Below, one piece after another: positions 1 through 9,883 of a DNA stretch of 64,000 bases (the stretch's first letter is position 1; every line of letters begins with the position of its first letter). Source of the stretch: Campylobacter avium LMG 24591 (lineage in GTDB: Bacteria > Campylobacterota > Campylobacteria > Campylobacterales > Campylobacteraceae). Both the position numbers and the translations under genes were made by a program. The stretch lies in NCBI RefSeq assembly GCF_002238335.1, contig NZ_CP022347.1:1612001-1676000 (forward strand). Reading direction: 5' to 3'. Below the pieces are notes generated by a model. It did no database searches, was not told where the DNA came from, and was given only the letters and a program-made list of their open reading frames with translations.

Positions 1-49
1 ATATGCAAATTTCATGAAAATAGTTTCACTTGCTCCGGAGGTTTTATAA
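1..49 (+). CDS. rplN: 50S ribosomal protein L14, C-terminal end (partial)
   Basis: Only the last 15 codons are in the window. They end in a stretch reading [11 protein letters not shown], the usual C-terminus of L14, and the gene continues upstream of base 1. The stop codon shares one base with the rplX start (TAATG), as expected in the spc operon order rplN-rplX. L14 is a primary 23S rRNA-binding protein of the large subunit. Confidence 0.85.
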   Translation, partial: YANFMKIVSLAPEVL

Positions 50-270
50 TGAAAGTAAAGATTAAGAAAAACGATACGGTAAAAATCATAGCAGGCGATG
101 ACAAGGGTAAAACAGGCAAGGTTTTAGCCGTTTTTCCTAAGAAAAATCAAGTTTTAGTTGAGGGTTGTAAATTAGCTAAGAAAGCTGTAAAACCTAGTGA
201 AAAATTCCAAAATGGTGGCTTTATAAATAAAGAAATGCCTATTCATATTTCAAATGTGGCTAAGGTTTAG
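49..270 (+). CDS. rplX: 50S ribosomal protein L24
   Basis: A 73-residue basic protein with a KOW motif at about residues 9-40 ([18 protein letters not shown]). L24 starts large-subunit assembly by binding the 5' domain of 23S rRNA. The start overlaps the rplN stop by one base, with GGAGG upstream inside the rplN tail. It is followed after 11 bases by rplE, the standard spc operon order. Confidence 0.97.
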   Translation: MKVKIKKNDTVKIIAGDDKGKTGKVLAVFPKKNQVLVEGCKLAKKAVKPSEKFQNGGFINKEMPIHISNVAKV

Positions 271-281
271 GGAGATAAAAG

Positions 282-824
282 ATGAGATTAAAAGAAAAAT
301 ACTCTAATACTATTAAAGAAGCTTTAGCAAAGGAATTTGATATTAAAAATCCTATGCTTATACCTGCCATTGAAAAAATAGTTATTAGCGTTGGGGCAGG
401 AGAATTAGCAAAGGATCAAAAGATACTTCAAAATATAGCTGATACTATCTCCTTAATAGCCGGACAAAAGGCTGTAATCACCAAGGCTAAAAAATCAGTT
501 GCAGGCTTTAAGGTAAGAGAAGGCTTCCCTGTGGGCGTTATGGTAACTCTAAGAAAGAATAATATGTTCGCCTTTCTTGACAAGCTAATTAGCATAGCCT
601 TGCCTAGGGTTAAGGACTTTAGAGGTTTGCCAAGGGATGGATTTGATGGCAGAGGAAATTATAATTTCGGACTTGATGAACAGCTTATGTTTCCAGAGGT
701 TGAATACGATAAAATTCTAAGAACTCACGGTATGAATATCTCTGTAGTTACAAGTGCAAGAAACGATAAAGAGGCTCAAAAATTACTAGAACTTTTTGGT
801 ATGCCTTTTGCAAAAGGAAAATAA
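282..824 (+). CDS. rplE: 50S ribosomal protein L5
   Basis: A full-length 180-residue L5, the 5S rRNA-binding protein of the central protuberance. Family stretches are visible: [18 protein letters not shown] near residues 67-84 and [10 protein letters not shown] near 108-117. A GGAGA Shine-Dalgarno lies just before the ATG. It sits between rplX and rpsN, as in other Campylobacterota. Confidence 0.98.
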   Translation: MRLKEKYSNTIKEALAKEFDIKNPMLIPAIEKIVISVGAGELAKDQKILQNIADTISLIAGQKAVITKAKKSVAGFKVREGFPVGVMVTLRKNNMFAFLDKLISIALPRVKDFRGLPRDGFDGRGNYNFGLDEQLMFPEVEYDKILRTHGMNISVVTSARNDKEAQKLLELFGMPFAKGK

Positions 825-825
825 A

Positions 826-1011
826 ATGGCTAAAAAATCAATGATAGCAAAAGCAGCACGAAAGGCTAAATTTTCAGTCCGTGCTTATACTAGATGTCAA
901 ATTTGTGGGAGACCGCATTCAGTTTATAGAGACTTTGGAATTTGCAGGGTTTGCTTAAGAAAAATGGCAAATGAAGGCTTGATACCAGGTCTTAAAAAAG
1001 CAAGTTGGTAA
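826..1011 (+). CDS. rpsN: 30S ribosomal protein S14, zinc-binding type
   Basis: 61 residues starting [12 protein letters not shown]. Four cysteines at 24, 27, 40 and 43 (CQIC...CRVC) form the zinc ribbon of type Z S14. The frame stays open upstream into rplE, but the ATG at 826 gives the family N-terminus, begins just after the rplE stop, and has AAAGGAAA in front. S14 is needed for late assembly of the 30S head. Confidence 0.97.
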   Translation: MAKKSMIAKAARKAKFSVRAYTRCQICGRPHSVYRDFGICRVCLRKMANEGLIPGLKKASW

Positions 1012-1020
1012 GGAAGAGAT

Positions 1021-1416
1021 ATGATAAATGATGTAATTTCTGATTCTTTAACTCGTATAAGAAATGCTAGCATGCGTAGGCTTGAAAATACAAAGCTACT
1101 TCATTCAAAGGTTATAGAAGCCTTGGTTAAAATTTTTCAAAACAAAGGCTACATAGAAAGCTTTAATGTAATAGAAGAAGATAAAAAGAAATTTATCTCA
1201 GTTGTTCTTAAATATGATGAAAACGGAGCTAGTGTTATAAACGAAATCAAACGCGTTTCAAAGCCGGGTCGCCGTGTTTACAGAGGAAAAGAAGAAATCA
1301 AGAGATTTAAAAACGGTTATGGAACCATAGTAGTTAGCACAAGCAAGGGTGTATTGGCCAACGATGAAGCTTACAAAGCCGGAGTTGGTGGCGAAGTGCT
1401 GTGCACTATTTGGTAA
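1021..1416 (+). CDS. rpsH: 30S ribosomal protein S8
   Basis: 131 residues with the S8 N-terminal fold ([16 protein letters not shown]) and the C-terminal signature [12 protein letters not shown]...GGEVLCTIW. It binds the central domain of 16S rRNA and in many bacteria also represses its own operon. GGAAGAG lies directly before the ATG. A 60-base gap separates it from rplF, the largest gap in this ribosomal block. Confidence 0.98.
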   Translation: MINDVISDSLTRIRNASMRRLENTKLLHSKVIEALVKIFQNKGYIESFNVIEEDKKKFISVVLKYDENGASVINEIKRVSKPGRRVYRGKEEIKRFKNGYGTIVVSTSKGVLANDEAYKAGVGGEVLCTIW

Positions 1417-1476
1417 AAATATGCTTTTTATGGCATTTGAGTAGAAATACCTTAGACAAATAAAAAGGATAAAAAT

Positions 1477-2013
1477 ATGTCTCGTATAGGCAAACAAGCA
1501 GTTGTTATTCCAAGTGGAGTAGAGGTAAAACTAGAAGGAGTTGTGCTTAAATTCAAAAAAGGAAATTTAAGCAAGGAACTAGATACAAAATCACATGTAA
1601 ATGTTACTTTGGCAGATAATAGCATAAGCTTTTCTCCAAAAGGTGATGATAGACAAAGTAGAGCATTTTGGGGAACTTACAGAGCCTTAACTCAAAATAT
1701 AATCACAGGCTTAACTCAAGGCTTTTCAAAAACCTTAGAGATAAACGGAGTTGGTTACAAAGCAGCTTTAAAGGGTAAAATTTTAGAGCTTAGCTTAGGC
1801 TTTTCACATCCAATAAATTACAATATACCAGAGGGTATAGAAATAACTGTTGACAAAAATAACATAGTAGTAAAAGGCAGTGATAAACAGCAAGTTGGAC
1901 AGGTTGCTGCTCAAATTCGTGAATTTAGACCGCCAGAGCCTTACAAAGGCAAGGGAGTTAAGTATGCTGATGAAAGAATCATCCGCAAAGCTGGTAAGAC
2001 TTCTAAGAAATAA
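1477..2013 (+). CDS. rplF: 50S ribosomal protein L6
   Basis: 178 residues, normal for L6, with two repeated alpha/beta domains. The C-terminal signature [14 protein letters not shown] lies near residues 150-165. It binds 23S rRNA near the factor-binding site. It is preceded by AAAAGGAT and followed after nine bases by rplR. Confidence 0.98.
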   Translation: MSRIGKQAVVIPSGVEVKLEGVVLKFKKGNLSKELDTKSHVNVTLADNSISFSPKGDDRQSRAFWGTYRALTQNIITGLTQGFSKTLEINGVGYKAALKGKILELSLGFSHPINYNIPEGIEITVDKNNIVVKGSDKQQVGQVAAQIREFRPPEPYKGKGVKYADERIIRKAGKTSKK

Positions 2014-2022
2014 GGATAGAAT

Positions 2023-2379
2023 ATGAGAGCAAATGTTTTAAAAAGAAAGATAAAATTAAGACTAAAAAGAAAAAAAAGAATAAGAGCAAATATATCGGGT
2101 ACAGCATCTTTGCCTAGAATTTCTATTTTTAAATCAAATAGAAGCATATATCTACAAGCCATAGACGATGTAAACGCAAAAACTATAGTGGCAAGTAGTG
2201 GAACAAAACTAGGCATAAAGGCAAACAAAGAAGGTGCGAAAAAAATCGCCGCTGATTTTGCAAAGGCTTTAAAAGATAAAAATATAAATGAAGCAGTTTT
2301 TGACAGAAATGGCTACTTGTATCACGGCGTTGTTGCAGAGCTAGCAAATTCTTTAAGAGAAAATGGCATAAAGCTTTAA
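2023..2379 (+). CDS. rplR: 50S ribosomal protein L18
   Basis: 118 residues with a strongly basic N-terminus ([20 protein letters not shown]) and the L18 core [19 protein letters not shown]. It binds 5S rRNA with L5. Position between rplF and rpsE is canonical. Confidence 0.97.
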   Translation: MRANVLKRKIKLRLKRKKRIRANISGTASLPRISIFKSNRSIYLQAIDDVNAKTIVASSGTKLGIKANKEGAKKIAADFAKALKDKNINEAVFDRNGYLYHGVVAELANSLRENGIKL

Positions 2380-2389
2380 GGGAGAGATA

Positions 2390-2833
2390 ATGCAAAAGTA
2401 TAATAGAGAAGAATTTGAAGAAACCATAGTTGATATAGGTAGAGTTACAAAGGTTGTAAAAGGCGGTAGAAGATTTAGATTTACAGCCCTAGTTGTGATA
2501 GGAAACAAAAAAGGACTTGTGGGCGTTGGCTACGGCAAAGCAAAGGAAGTGCCAGACGCTATAAGAAAGGCTGTGGATGATGCCTTTAAAAACATAGTAG
2601 AGGTCAAAACCAAAGGTTCTACCATAGCTCACGATGTAGAAGTAAAATACAACTCAAGTAGAATTCTACTAAAACCAGCTAGCGAAGGTACAGGAGTTAT
2701 CGCTGGAGGCTCTACTCGTCCTATCGTTGAGCTTGCGGGGATTAAAGACATTTTAACAAAGTCTTTAGGTTCTAATAATTCCGCCAATGTAGTGCGCGCC
2801 ACTATAAAAGCTTTAAGTATGTTAAAAGGATAA
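2390..2833 (+). CDS. rpsE: 30S ribosomal protein S5
   Basis: 147 residues. The S5 signature [28 protein letters not shown] runs in two parts around residues 26-54, followed by the C-terminal domain with [19 protein letters not shown]. It acts in decoding fidelity and mRNA unwinding at the entry channel. GGGAGAG lies before the ATG. Confidence 0.98.
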   Translation: MQKYNREEFEETIVDIGRVTKVVKGGRRFRFTALVVIGNKKGLVGVGYGKAKEVPDAIRKAVDDAFKNIVEVKTKGSTIAHDVEVKYNSSRILLKPASEGTGVIAGGSTRPIVELAGIKDILTKSLGSNNSANVVRATIKALSMLKG

Positions 2834-2837
2834 GTTT

Positions 2838-3230
2838 ATGAATTTAACAAAGGCAAAAGGTTCAACTAGAAAGATAAAAAGAATAGGTCGCGGTCAAGGT
2901 AGCGGTATGGGCAAAACCGCTACAAAGGGTGGTAAGGGACAAACCGCTAGAAAGGGTTATAATGAAAAAAGAGGCTTTGAAGGCGGACAACAACCACTTC
3001 AAAGAAGATTACCAAAAGTAGGCTTTAACTCAAGAGTACAAAAACCTTATGAAATAAATGTAGAAAAGGTAAAAGCCGTAGCAACTTTAAGTGAAATCAC
3101 TCTTTCAAGTCTAAAAGAAGTGTATAAACTTCCTAAGTCAGTAAGCAAAGTAAAACTCATAGGAAAAAGTGCAAAAGACTTAGCTTCAAAAATAAAAGAT
3201 GAGAATATAAGCTTTAGCGGAAAAGAATAA
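2838..3230 (+). CDS. rplO: 50S ribosomal protein L15
   Basis: 130 residues with the glycine-rich basic N-terminus of L15 ([19 protein letters not shown], residues 17-35). The stop codon TAA overlaps the secY start by one base (TAATG), so translation of the two genes is probably coupled, as in many bacteria. Confidence 0.97.
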   Translation: MNLTKAKGSTRKIKRIGRGQGSGMGKTATKGGKGQTARKGYNEKRGFEGGQQPLQRRLPKVGFNSRVQKPYEINVEKVKAVATLSEITLSSLKEVYKLPKSVSKVKLIGKSAKDLASKIKDENISFSGKE

Positions 3231-4495
3231 TGAACAAGTCTTTAACTAATAAAATTCTAATCACTCTAGCATTTTTATTTGCTTATAGAATTTTAGCCTA
3301 TGTGCCAGTTCCTGGAGTAAATGCTGATGTGGTGGCTGAGTTTTTTAACCAAAATTCAAGCAATGCCCTTGGACTTTTTAATATGTTTAGCGGTGGTGCA
3401 GCAGAGAGATTTTCTATCATCTCTCTTGGCATTATGCCTTACATAACAGCCTCCATTATAATGGAGCTTTTAGCAGCTACCTTTCATAGTATAGGCAAGA
3501 TGAAAAAAGAGCGAGATGGTATGCAAAAGTATATGCAAATCATCCGCTATGCAACTATTTTTATAACCCTAGTGCAAAGTATAGGAGTTTCCATAGGACT
3601 TCAAAATTTAAGAGGCTCACAGGGACAATCTGCCATAATGATAGAGGATTTAAACACCTTTATAGCTCTTTCAGCTCTTTCAATGCTTGCTGGAACTATG
3701 CTTTTGATGTGGCTTGGAGAACAAATCACACAAAAAGGCGTGGGTAATGGAATTTCTTTAATCATCTTTGCCGGTATAGTCTCAAGCATACCTTCAGCCA
3801 TAGATGGCACTATAGGACTTATAAATTCAGGCGAGATGAATTTCTTAGTAGCCTTTTTAATCCTTCTTGTGATACTGCTAACCATAGGTGCTATCATTTA
3901 TGTAGAGCTTGGAGAAAGGCGAATTCCTATATCTTACTCAAGAAAAGTGGTTATGCAAAATCAAAACAAACGCATTATGAATTACATACCTATAAAGGTA
4001 AATTTAAGCGGGGTTATACCTCCTATCTTTGCAAGCGCTATCTTGATGTTTCCAGCTACTATTATGCAAAGTAGCACAAATGAGTATGTTTTGATGATAA
4101 ATGACTATCTAAACCCAAATGGCTATTTATTTCACATACTTACCTTTTTCTTTGTGATTTTCTTTGCTTATTTTTACGCTTCCATAGTGTTTAACGCAAA
4201 GGACATAGCTGAAAATTTGAAAAAACAAGGAGGCTTTATACCGGGCATTAGACCTGGTGAGGGCACTGCAAACTACCTTAACACAGTGGCTTCGCACCTA
4301 ACGCTTTCGGGTTCTATTTATCTTGGGCTAGTTTCAACTCTTCCTTGGCTCTTGGTTAAATTTATGGGCGTTCCTTTTTATTTTGGAGGCACATCCGTTC
4401 TCATCGTGGTTCAAGTTGCCCTTGATACTATGAGAAAAATCGAAGCACAAATTTATATGAACAAATACCAAACCCTAAGTGCCGTTGGTCTTTAA
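3230..4495 (+). CDS. secY: Sec translocon channel subunit SecY
   Basis: 421 residues with about ten hydrophobic segments. The SecY signature GIMPYITASIIMEL lies near residue 78, and the cytoplasmic loop ahead of TM7 contains SYSRKVVMQNQNKRIMNYIPIK. With SecE it forms the protein-conducting channel of the inner membrane. It is the last gene of the ribosomal block here. A perfect hairpin overlaps its stop codon, so transcription probably ends there. Confidence 0.98.
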   Translation: MNKSLTNKILITLAFLFAYRILAYVPVPGVNADVVAEFFNQNSSNALGLFNMFSGGAAERFSIISLGIMPYITASIIMELLAATFHSIGKMKKERDGMQKYMQIIRYATIFITLVQSIGVSIGLQNLRGSQGQSAIMIEDLNTFIALSALSMLAGTMLLMWLGEQITQKGVGNGISLIIFAGIVSSIPSAIDGTIGLINSGEMNFLVAFLILLVILLTIGAIIYVELGERRIPISYSRKVVMQNQNKRIMNYIPIKVNLSGVIPPIFASAILMFPATIMQSSTNEYVLMINDYLNPNGYLFHILTFFFVIFFAYFYASIVFNAKDIAENLKKQGGFIPGIRPGEGTANYLNTVASHLTLSGSIYLGLVSTLPWLLVKFMGVPFYFGGTSVLIVVQVALDTMRKIEAQIYMNKYQTLSAVGL

Positions 4496-4524
4496 ATTTA
4501 GGAGTAACTTTAACTCCTAAATTT
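4494..4524 (+). terminator. Hairpin at the end of the ribosomal-secY operon
   Basis: A perfect 12-bp stem (AAATTTAGGAGT pairing with ACTCCTAAATTT) with a 7-base loop starts within the secY stop codon. The T-run after it is poor, so this is a hairpin-type terminator or an mRNA 3'-end stabiliser rather than a textbook intrinsic terminator. Confidence 0.6.
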
Positions 4525-4565
4525 CCTTACTGCAAAATATTTATTTTCCTAATATTTTTTTTTAA

Positions 4566-4571
4566 TATAAT
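4566..4571 (+). promoter_or_regulatory. -10 box for nifJ/por
   Basis: A TATAAT within a T-rich run lies 55-60 bases upstream of the oxidoreductase start. Campylobacter sigma70 promoters rest mainly on the extended -10 with periodic AT-rich upstream sequence, as here. No separate -35 is evident. Confidence 0.4.
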
Positions 4572-4625
4572 TTTAATTTAATAAGTTGTATATTAAAAGA
4601 TTAGAAAAAATGAGAAAAGGACTTT

Positions 4626-7600
4626 ATGATGGCTAAAATTATGAAAACAATGGACGGCAACGAAGCCGCCGCTTATGCTTCCTATGCCTTCACGGAAGTT
4701 GCTGGTATATATCCTATAACACCTTCTTCGCCTATGGCCGATCACACTGATATGTGGGCTGCTGAGGGAAAGAAAAATCTTTTTGGAAATACAGTGAAAG
4801 TTGTAGAAATGCAAAGCGAAGCAGGTGCTGCTGGAACCGTGCATGGTTCTTTACAAGCTGGTGCTTTGACCACAACATATACAGCTTCTCAAGGTTTGTT
4901 ATTAAAAATTCCTAATATGTATAAAATAGCTGGCCAGCTACTGCCTTGCGTTATACATGTGGCGGCTAGATCTTTAGCTTCGCAAGCCTTGTCTATATTT
5001 GGAGACCATCAAGATGTTTATGCTGCCAGACAAACAGGCTTTGCCCTGCTTTGCTCTCATTCGGTGCAAGAAGTTATGGATTTAGCGGGCTTGGCGCATT
5101 TGGCGGCCATAAAAGGAAGAGTGCCATTTTTACATTTTTTTGATGGTTTTAGAACAAGTCATGAAATTCAAAAAATAGAACTTATGGATTACGCTGACTT
5201 TGATAGATTGTTAGATAAAGACGCTGTAAGAGCATTTAAAGAATCTTGCTTAAATCCAGAAAATCCAAAAACACGCGGAACAGCACAAAACGACGATATA
5301 TATTTTCAAACAAGAGAGCTTTCAAACAAATACTACGACGCATTACCAGATGTGGTAAATGAGTATATGAAAGAAATTTCAAAGATAACAGGTAGAACAT
5401 ACAAGCCTTTTACATACTATGGAGATGAAAAAGCTACTAAAATCATCATAGCCATGGGTTCTGTTACGCAAACCATAGAACAAGTTGTAGACTTTTTAGC
5501 TGCCAAAGGAGAAAAAGTAGGTCTTGTCAAGGTTCATTTGTATAGACCATTTAGCTTAAAATATTTCTTTGATGTGATTCCTGATACAGTTGAAAAAATC
5601 GCTGTTTTAGACAGAACAAAAGAGCCAGGCAGCATAGGCGAACCTTTATATCTAGATGTTAGAGCCGCCTTTTATGAAAAAGAAAAAACCCCTCTGATAG
5701 TAGGAGGAAGATACGGTTTATCATCAAAAGATGTTGACCCTTCGCAAATAATATCTGTATTTGAAAATTTAGATAAAAAAGAACCTAAAAACAACTTCAC
5801 AGTTGGTATAGTAGATGATGTGACAAACACTTCTTTAGAATTAAAAGAAAAGATGTCGCTTAGCAATGAAAGCACCACCGAGTGTTTATTTTACGGCTTG
5901 GGAGCTGATGGAACTGTTGGAGCTAACAAAAATTCTATCAAAATCATAGGCGATAATACAGACTTTTACGCACAAGCTTATTTTGCTTACGATTCTAAGA
6001 AATCAGGCGGCTACACAAGGTCTCACCTAAGATTTTCCAAAAAGCCTATCCGCTCTACTTATCTCGTATCAACTCCGCACTTTGTGGCTTGTTCTGTTGC
6101 TGCTTACCTTGAAACCTACGATGTTTTAGCAGGCATAAGAGAAAATGGAACCTTTCTTTTAAACAGCATATGGAACGCAAACGACACCATAAAACATATA
6201 CCAAACAAGGTAAAAAGGGTACTAGCGCAAAAAAAGATAAATTTCTACATCATAAACGCTACAAAATTAGCTAGAGATATAGGACTTGGAAGCAGGACAA
6301 ATACCATTATGCAATCAGCCTTTTTCAAGCTAACAGCAATCATAGACTTTGAAAAAGCAAAAGAATATATGAAAAAACTAGCCCACAAAACATACAGCAA
6401 AAAAGGCGATGCTATAGTTGAGATGAACTATAAGGCCATAGACATAGGAGGCGATGGCTTAGTTAAGATAGATGTAGATCCTTCTTGGGCTAATCTTGAG
6501 GATGAAACAAGCACTAATATAAGCTACAAGGGAACCGAATTCGTAGAAAACATAGTAAAACCTATGAACGCAGCAAAGGGAGATGAGCTTAAGGTGTCTG
6601 ATTTCTTAGGCTATGAAGATGGAAGCTTTGAGCACGGAACTACTGAATTTGAAAAAAGAGGCGTGGGCGTTATGGTGCCTAGATGGATAGAAGCAAATTG
6701 TATCCAGTGTAATCAATGTGCCTCTGTTTGCCCTCACGCTGTTATTAGACCGTTCCTAATAAATGATGAGGAATTTAACGCAGCGCCACATGGAGTTAAA
6801 GAACACGCCCTAGACGCCAAAGGCACTAAGGGAGAAAAACTTAAATTTAAAATTCAAGTATCACCGCTTGACTGCACAGGTTGCGAGCTTTGCGTTCATG
6901 AGTGCCCTACTAAAGAAAAATCCTTAGTAATGGTGCCTTTAGATGAGGAAGTTGATTTTGGAGAGCAAGAAAACGCTGATTATTTATTCAAAAAAATAAG
7001 CTATAAAGACAATATCTTATCAAAAGAAACACTAAAAGGCGCGCAGTTTTCTCAACCTTTATTTGAATTCCACGGAGCCTGTCCTGGATGTGGGGAAACT
7101 CCTTATATAACCTTAGTTACTAGGTTATTTGGCGAAAGGATGATTATAGCAAACGCAACAGGTTGTAGCTCTATTTATGGCGGTTCTGCTCCTTCTACTC
7201 CTTATAGAAAGAGTGTAAAAAATGGCCATGGGCCTGCTTGGGCGAATTCTTTATTTGAGGATAATGCAGAATTTGGACTTGGAATGAGCATAGCCACTGA
7301 AAGCAATAGAAACAGAATAGAAAATATAATGAATGAAAATATGCAAACAGTGCCAAATTCATTATCCGCCCTCTTTAAAGAATGGATAGCTAACAAAAAT
7401 GACGCTTCTGCTTCTATGGAGCTTAGGGATAAATTAGTACCTTTATTAGAAGCAAACAAAGATAATAAGGCTATAAGAGATATCTTAGAATTAAAACAAT
7501 TCTTAAGCAAAAAATCTCACTGGATTTTTGGTGGAGACGGCTGGGCTTATGATATAGGTTATGGCGGACTTGACCATGTCTTAGCAAGTGGAGAAAATGT

Positions 7601-8204
7601 AAATGTACTAGTCCTAGACACTGAAGTTTACTCAAACACCGGAGGACAAAGCTCAAAATCCTCAAGAACCGGCTCAGTAGCTCAATTTACTGCCTCTGGA
7701 AAACCTGTGCAAAAGAAAGACTTAGGTCAAATAGCTATGACTTACGGATATATCTTCGTAGCACAAGTAAATTCAAGTGCGAATTATAACCACTTACTAA
7801 AAGCTATCTTAGCTGCTGAAGCTTACGACGGACCATCTTTGGTAATTTGTTATTCACCTTGTATAGCACACGGTATAAAAGGTGGACTTGGATACTCTGG
7901 AAACCAAGGAGAGCTAGCTACTAAGTGCGGATATTGGCCTTTATACACCTTTGACCCAAGACTTCAAGATGAGGGTAAAAATCCTCTAGTTTTAGCCTCC
8001 TCAAAAGAGCCTGATTGGGACCTTTATGAAAGCTTTTTGATGAACGAGGTTCGTTATAATTCTCTTAAGAAAAGCAACCCAGGCCACGCTCAAGAATTAT
8101 TTGACAAAAACAAGGCAGATTCTCAAAGAAGATATAGGCAGCTAAAAAGATTAGCAAGTGCTGATTTTAGCGACGAAAAAGGTCAAAGACATAAAAAAGA
8201 TTAA
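4626..8204 (+). CDS. nifJ: Pyruvate:ferredoxin/flavodoxin oxidoreductase
   Basis: A single-chain 1192-residue enzyme that oxidises pyruvate with CoA to acetyl-CoA and CO2, passing electrons to flavodoxin or ferredoxin. Visible in order: an N-terminal pyruvate/TPP domain (ITPSSPMADHTDMWA), a domain II/gamma region, two [4Fe-4S] ferredoxin motifs (CIQCNQCASVCP and CTGCELCVHECP), a further CPGCGE cluster ligand set, and a TPP-binding end (GGDGWAYDIGYGG...TEVYSNTGGQ). This is the only route from pyruvate to acetyl-CoA in C. jejuni relatives that lack pyruvate dehydrogenase. Two ATGs are adjacent at 4626 and 4629; the first is used here, behind AAAAGG. The gene lies upstream of the transformation cluster, as in C. 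jejuni (Cj1476c). Confidence 0.97.
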   Translation: MMAKIMKTMDGNEAAAYASYAFTEVAGIYPITPSSPMADHTDMWAAEGKKNLFGNTVKVVEMQSEAGAAGTVHGSLQAGALTTTYTASQGLLLKIPNMYKIAGQLLPCVIHVAARSLASQALSIFGDHQDVYAARQTGFALLCSHSVQEVMDLAGLAHLAAIKGRVPFLHFFDGFRTSHEIQKIELMDYADFDRLLDKDAVRAFKESCLNPENPKTRGTAQNDDIYFQTRELSNKYYDALPDVVNEYMKEISKITGRTYKPFTYYGDEKATKIIIAMGSVTQTIEQVVDFLAAKGEKVGLVKVHLYRPFSLKYFFDVIPDTVEKIAVLDRTKEPGSIGEPLYLDVRAAFYEKEKTPLIVGGRYGLSSKDVDPSQIISVFENLDKKEPKNNFTVGIVDDVTNTSLELKEKMSLSNESTTECLFYGLGADGTVGANKNSIKIIGDNTDFYAQAYFAYDSKKSGGYTRSHLRFSKKPIRSTYLVSTPHFVACSVAAYLETYDVLAGIRENGTFLLNSIWNANDTIKHIPNKVKRVLAQKKINFYIINATKLARDIGLGSRTNTIMQSAFFKLTAIIDFEKAKEYMKKLAHKTYSKKGDAIVEMNYKAIDIGGDGLVKIDVDPSWANLEDETSTNISYKGTEFVENIVKPMNAAKGDELKVSDFLGYEDGSFEHGTTEFEKRGVGVMVPRWIEANCIQCNQCASVCPHAVIRPFLINDEEFNAAPHGVKEHALDAKGTKGEKLKFKIQVSPLDCTGCELCVHECPTKEKSLVMVPLDEEVDFGEQENADYLFKKISYKDNILSKETLKGAQFSQPLFEFHGACPGCGETPYITLVTRLFGERMIIANATGCSSIYGGSAPSTPYRKSVKNGHGPAWANSLFEDNAEFGLGMSIATESNRNRIENIMNENMQTVPNSLSALFKEWIANKNDASASMELRDKLVPLLEANKDNKAIRDILELKQFLSKKSHWIFGGDGWAYDIGYGGLDHVLASGENVNVLVLDTEVYSNTGGQSSKSSRTGSVAQFTASGKPVQKKDLGQIAMTYGYIFVAQVNSSANYNHLLKAILAAEAYDGPSLVICYSPCIAHGIKGGLGYSGNQGELATKCGYWPLYTFDPRLQDEGKNPLVLASSKEPDWDLYESFLMNEVRYNSLKKSNPGHAQELFDKNKADSQRRYRQLKRLASADFSDEKGQRHKKD

Positions 8205-8526
8205 AGTCCTAATCTTGTTCTTACTCCTAATATCGACTATAAAAGCTGATATTAGGAGCTTTCTACACAACAAGGCTTCATTTACTATGCTAGATGAAAT
8301 AAAAGACCCCTTTTTTGAACAAGACGAGCAAAAAAAAACAAAGCTCAAACTACAAGCAATCCTAGATAACAAAGCCAAAATAAATGGTTTATGGTATATG
8401 CAAGGCGATTACATAGACGATGCAAAAATCATCAGCATAAAAGATAACAAAATTTTGTTACAAGGCTTAAGTGGCGATTTCTACTTAGACATCGAAAGGA
8501 AATCTCATAAAATTAGCATTAATTAG
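8158..8526 (+). CDS. ctsR: Small transformation-cluster protein, CtsR-like (Cj1475c position)
   Basis: 122 residues, with a lysine-rich start and a hydrophobic segment (KVLILFLLLISTIKA) at about residues 15-29 that looks like a signal peptide or membrane anchor, then a short soluble domain (WYMQGDYIDDAKIISIKDNKILLQGLSG). The start at 8158 overlaps the 3' end of nifJ by 47 bases; no shorter ATG precedes the hydrophobic segment. Size, position between nifJ and the secretin gene, and character match Cj1475c, which I recall as ctsR of the Campylobacter transformation system. The symbol rests on synteny rather than on a motif. It resembles a pilus-assembly PilP-like partner of a secretin, which is inference. 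Confidence 0.65.
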   Translation: MLILATKKVKDIKKIKVLILFLLLISTIKADIRSFLHNKASFTMLDEIKDPFFEQDEQKKTKLKLQAILDNKAKINGLWYMQGDYIDDAKIISIKDNKILLQGLSGDFYLDIERKSHKISIN

Positions 8527-9883
8527 TCTAAGTTTATTTCTTTGCTTAAATTTACACGCAACTTGCTCTTCAAGGCTGTTTGATGTGGCTGTTGTAAGTG
8601 AGTTAAGCAACTACGAAATTTTAGAGCATTTCTCAAAATTATGTTCTTTTAGCATCATCTTAAAAGATGACTTAGCGAAAGAAAAATTAGAACTTATGCA
8701 AAAAAATATAAACGCAAAGCAAGTAAATTTGGACGAACTTTTTGACTTGCTTATAAAAGAACAAAACCTGCATTACGATTATAACGGCAAAATTTTACGC
8801 ATTTCTAGCATAAAAACACAAAGTTTTAAGTTAAATTATATCACCTCCGTGCGAGAGGGACAAAGCGTAACAAAGGCATCGGTGGATTCTAAATCCATAC
8901 AAAATGACTACTCAAATACGGATGTAAATCTAGATGATAATATGATAAAAAGTTTAGAAAAATTTGATTTTTGGCAAAATATAGAAAAAGAAATACAAGC
9001 TATCTTAAGCAGCGAAAATGAAAAAGCAGCAAGCCCGATAATCAATCAAAATGCAGGCTTAATAACAGTAAGCGGGAGCGCGAAACAGCTTCAAAGAGTG
9101 CAAACATACATACAAAATTTACAAAACAGGCTTAAAAAACAAGTCATAATCGATGTAAGCATTATAGCTGTAAGCCTTGATAAAAGCAGTTCTAGCGGGA
9201 TTAATTGGCAAAATTTTAACCTAACGCTTAATTCTAATAATCAAGAAAATGCTGCGAATAATGGATTTATCTTGAATTTAGGCCTAAATGCGAATTTAGA
9301 CTCTGTGATGAATTTCTTATCTCAAAATGGCAAGACAAGAACCCTATCAAACCCAAAACTACTAGCCCTAAACAACCAGCAAGCAATCATTTCTGTGGGA
9401 GATACCATAAACTATCAAGTAAGAGAAAGCTCAAAAAGCACGGAAAGCGGCACGACTGTTAGCGAAAGCTACAATAACTACTCTATTTTTGTGGGAATTT
9501 TGCTAAATATCTTGCCAGAAATTTCAGATGATGGCAAAATCATGCTTAGAATTAACCCATCTTTAAGTTCCTTTAAATACGCACAAGATAATAAAAGACA
9601 AGAAAGTCCCCGCACGATAGCACCAGATACAGTGCAAAAAAAGCTATCCACTGTAGTATCTATGGAAAATGAGCAAACACTGATTTTAGGTGGCTTGATA
9701 AGTCATAGCGATTCTACAGATGAAAGCTCTGTAAATTTCTTATCAAAAATTCCTGTCCTATCGTGGTTTTTTGAAGGCTCAAACGAGGTCTCAAGCTCAA
9801 CTGAAATAGTTTTCATAATAAAGCCAATTATCATAGATACGCAAGAAGCACCTACCTTGAGTGATTTGGGTTTTTCCATATGA
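8507..9883 (+). CDS. ctsD: Transformation secretin CtsD (apparent AUA start)
   Basis: A secretin of the GspD/PilQ type, expected to form the outer-membrane pore for DNA uptake. The C-terminal secretin domain covers roughly the last 250 residues (VIIDVSIIAVSLDKSSSSG...TRTLSNPKLLALNNQQAII...TLILGGLI). The first conventional start is GTG at 8585, but this would remove the signal peptide. The frame is open back to a TAG at 8486, and from the ATA at 8507 it reads MKLALISLSLFLCLNLHA, a clean signal peptide. GAAAGGA at 8494-8500 gives six-base spacing to that ATA. I therefore place the start at ATA 8507 (458 residues). It overlaps the ctsR-like gene by 20 bases and ctsP by four. Either AUA is used or the start has mutated from ATG. 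Confidence 0.85.
   Translation: MKLALISLSLFLCLNLHATCSSRLFDVAVVSELSNYEILEHFSKLCSFSIILKDDLAKEKLELMQKNINAKQVNLDELFDLLIKEQNLHYDYNGKILRISSIKTQSFKLNYITSVREGQSVTKASVDSKSIQNDYSNTDVNLDDNMIKSLEKFDFWQNIEKEIQAILSSENEKAASPIINQNAGLITVSGSAKQLQRVQTYIQNLQNRLKKQVIIDVSIIAVSLDKSSSSGINWQNFNLTLNSNNQENAANNGFILNLGLNANLDSVMNFLSQNGKTRTLSNPKLLALNNQQAIISVGDTINYQVRESSKSTESGTTVSESYNNYSIFVGILLNILPEISDDGKIMLRINPSLSSFKYAQDNKRQESPRTIAPDTVQKKLSTVVSMENEQTLILGGLISHSDSTDESSVNFLSKIPVLSWFFEGSNEVSSSTEIVFIIKPIIIDTQEAPTLSDLGFSI

Noticed and set aside
1258-1497. Minus-strand open frame across rpsH/rplF
   Set aside because: It mirrors the reverse strand of well-defined ribosomal genes and has no family features.
4593-4844. Minus-strand frame over the nifJ start
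   Set aside because: It overlaps a strongly conserved enzyme start and shows no coding character.
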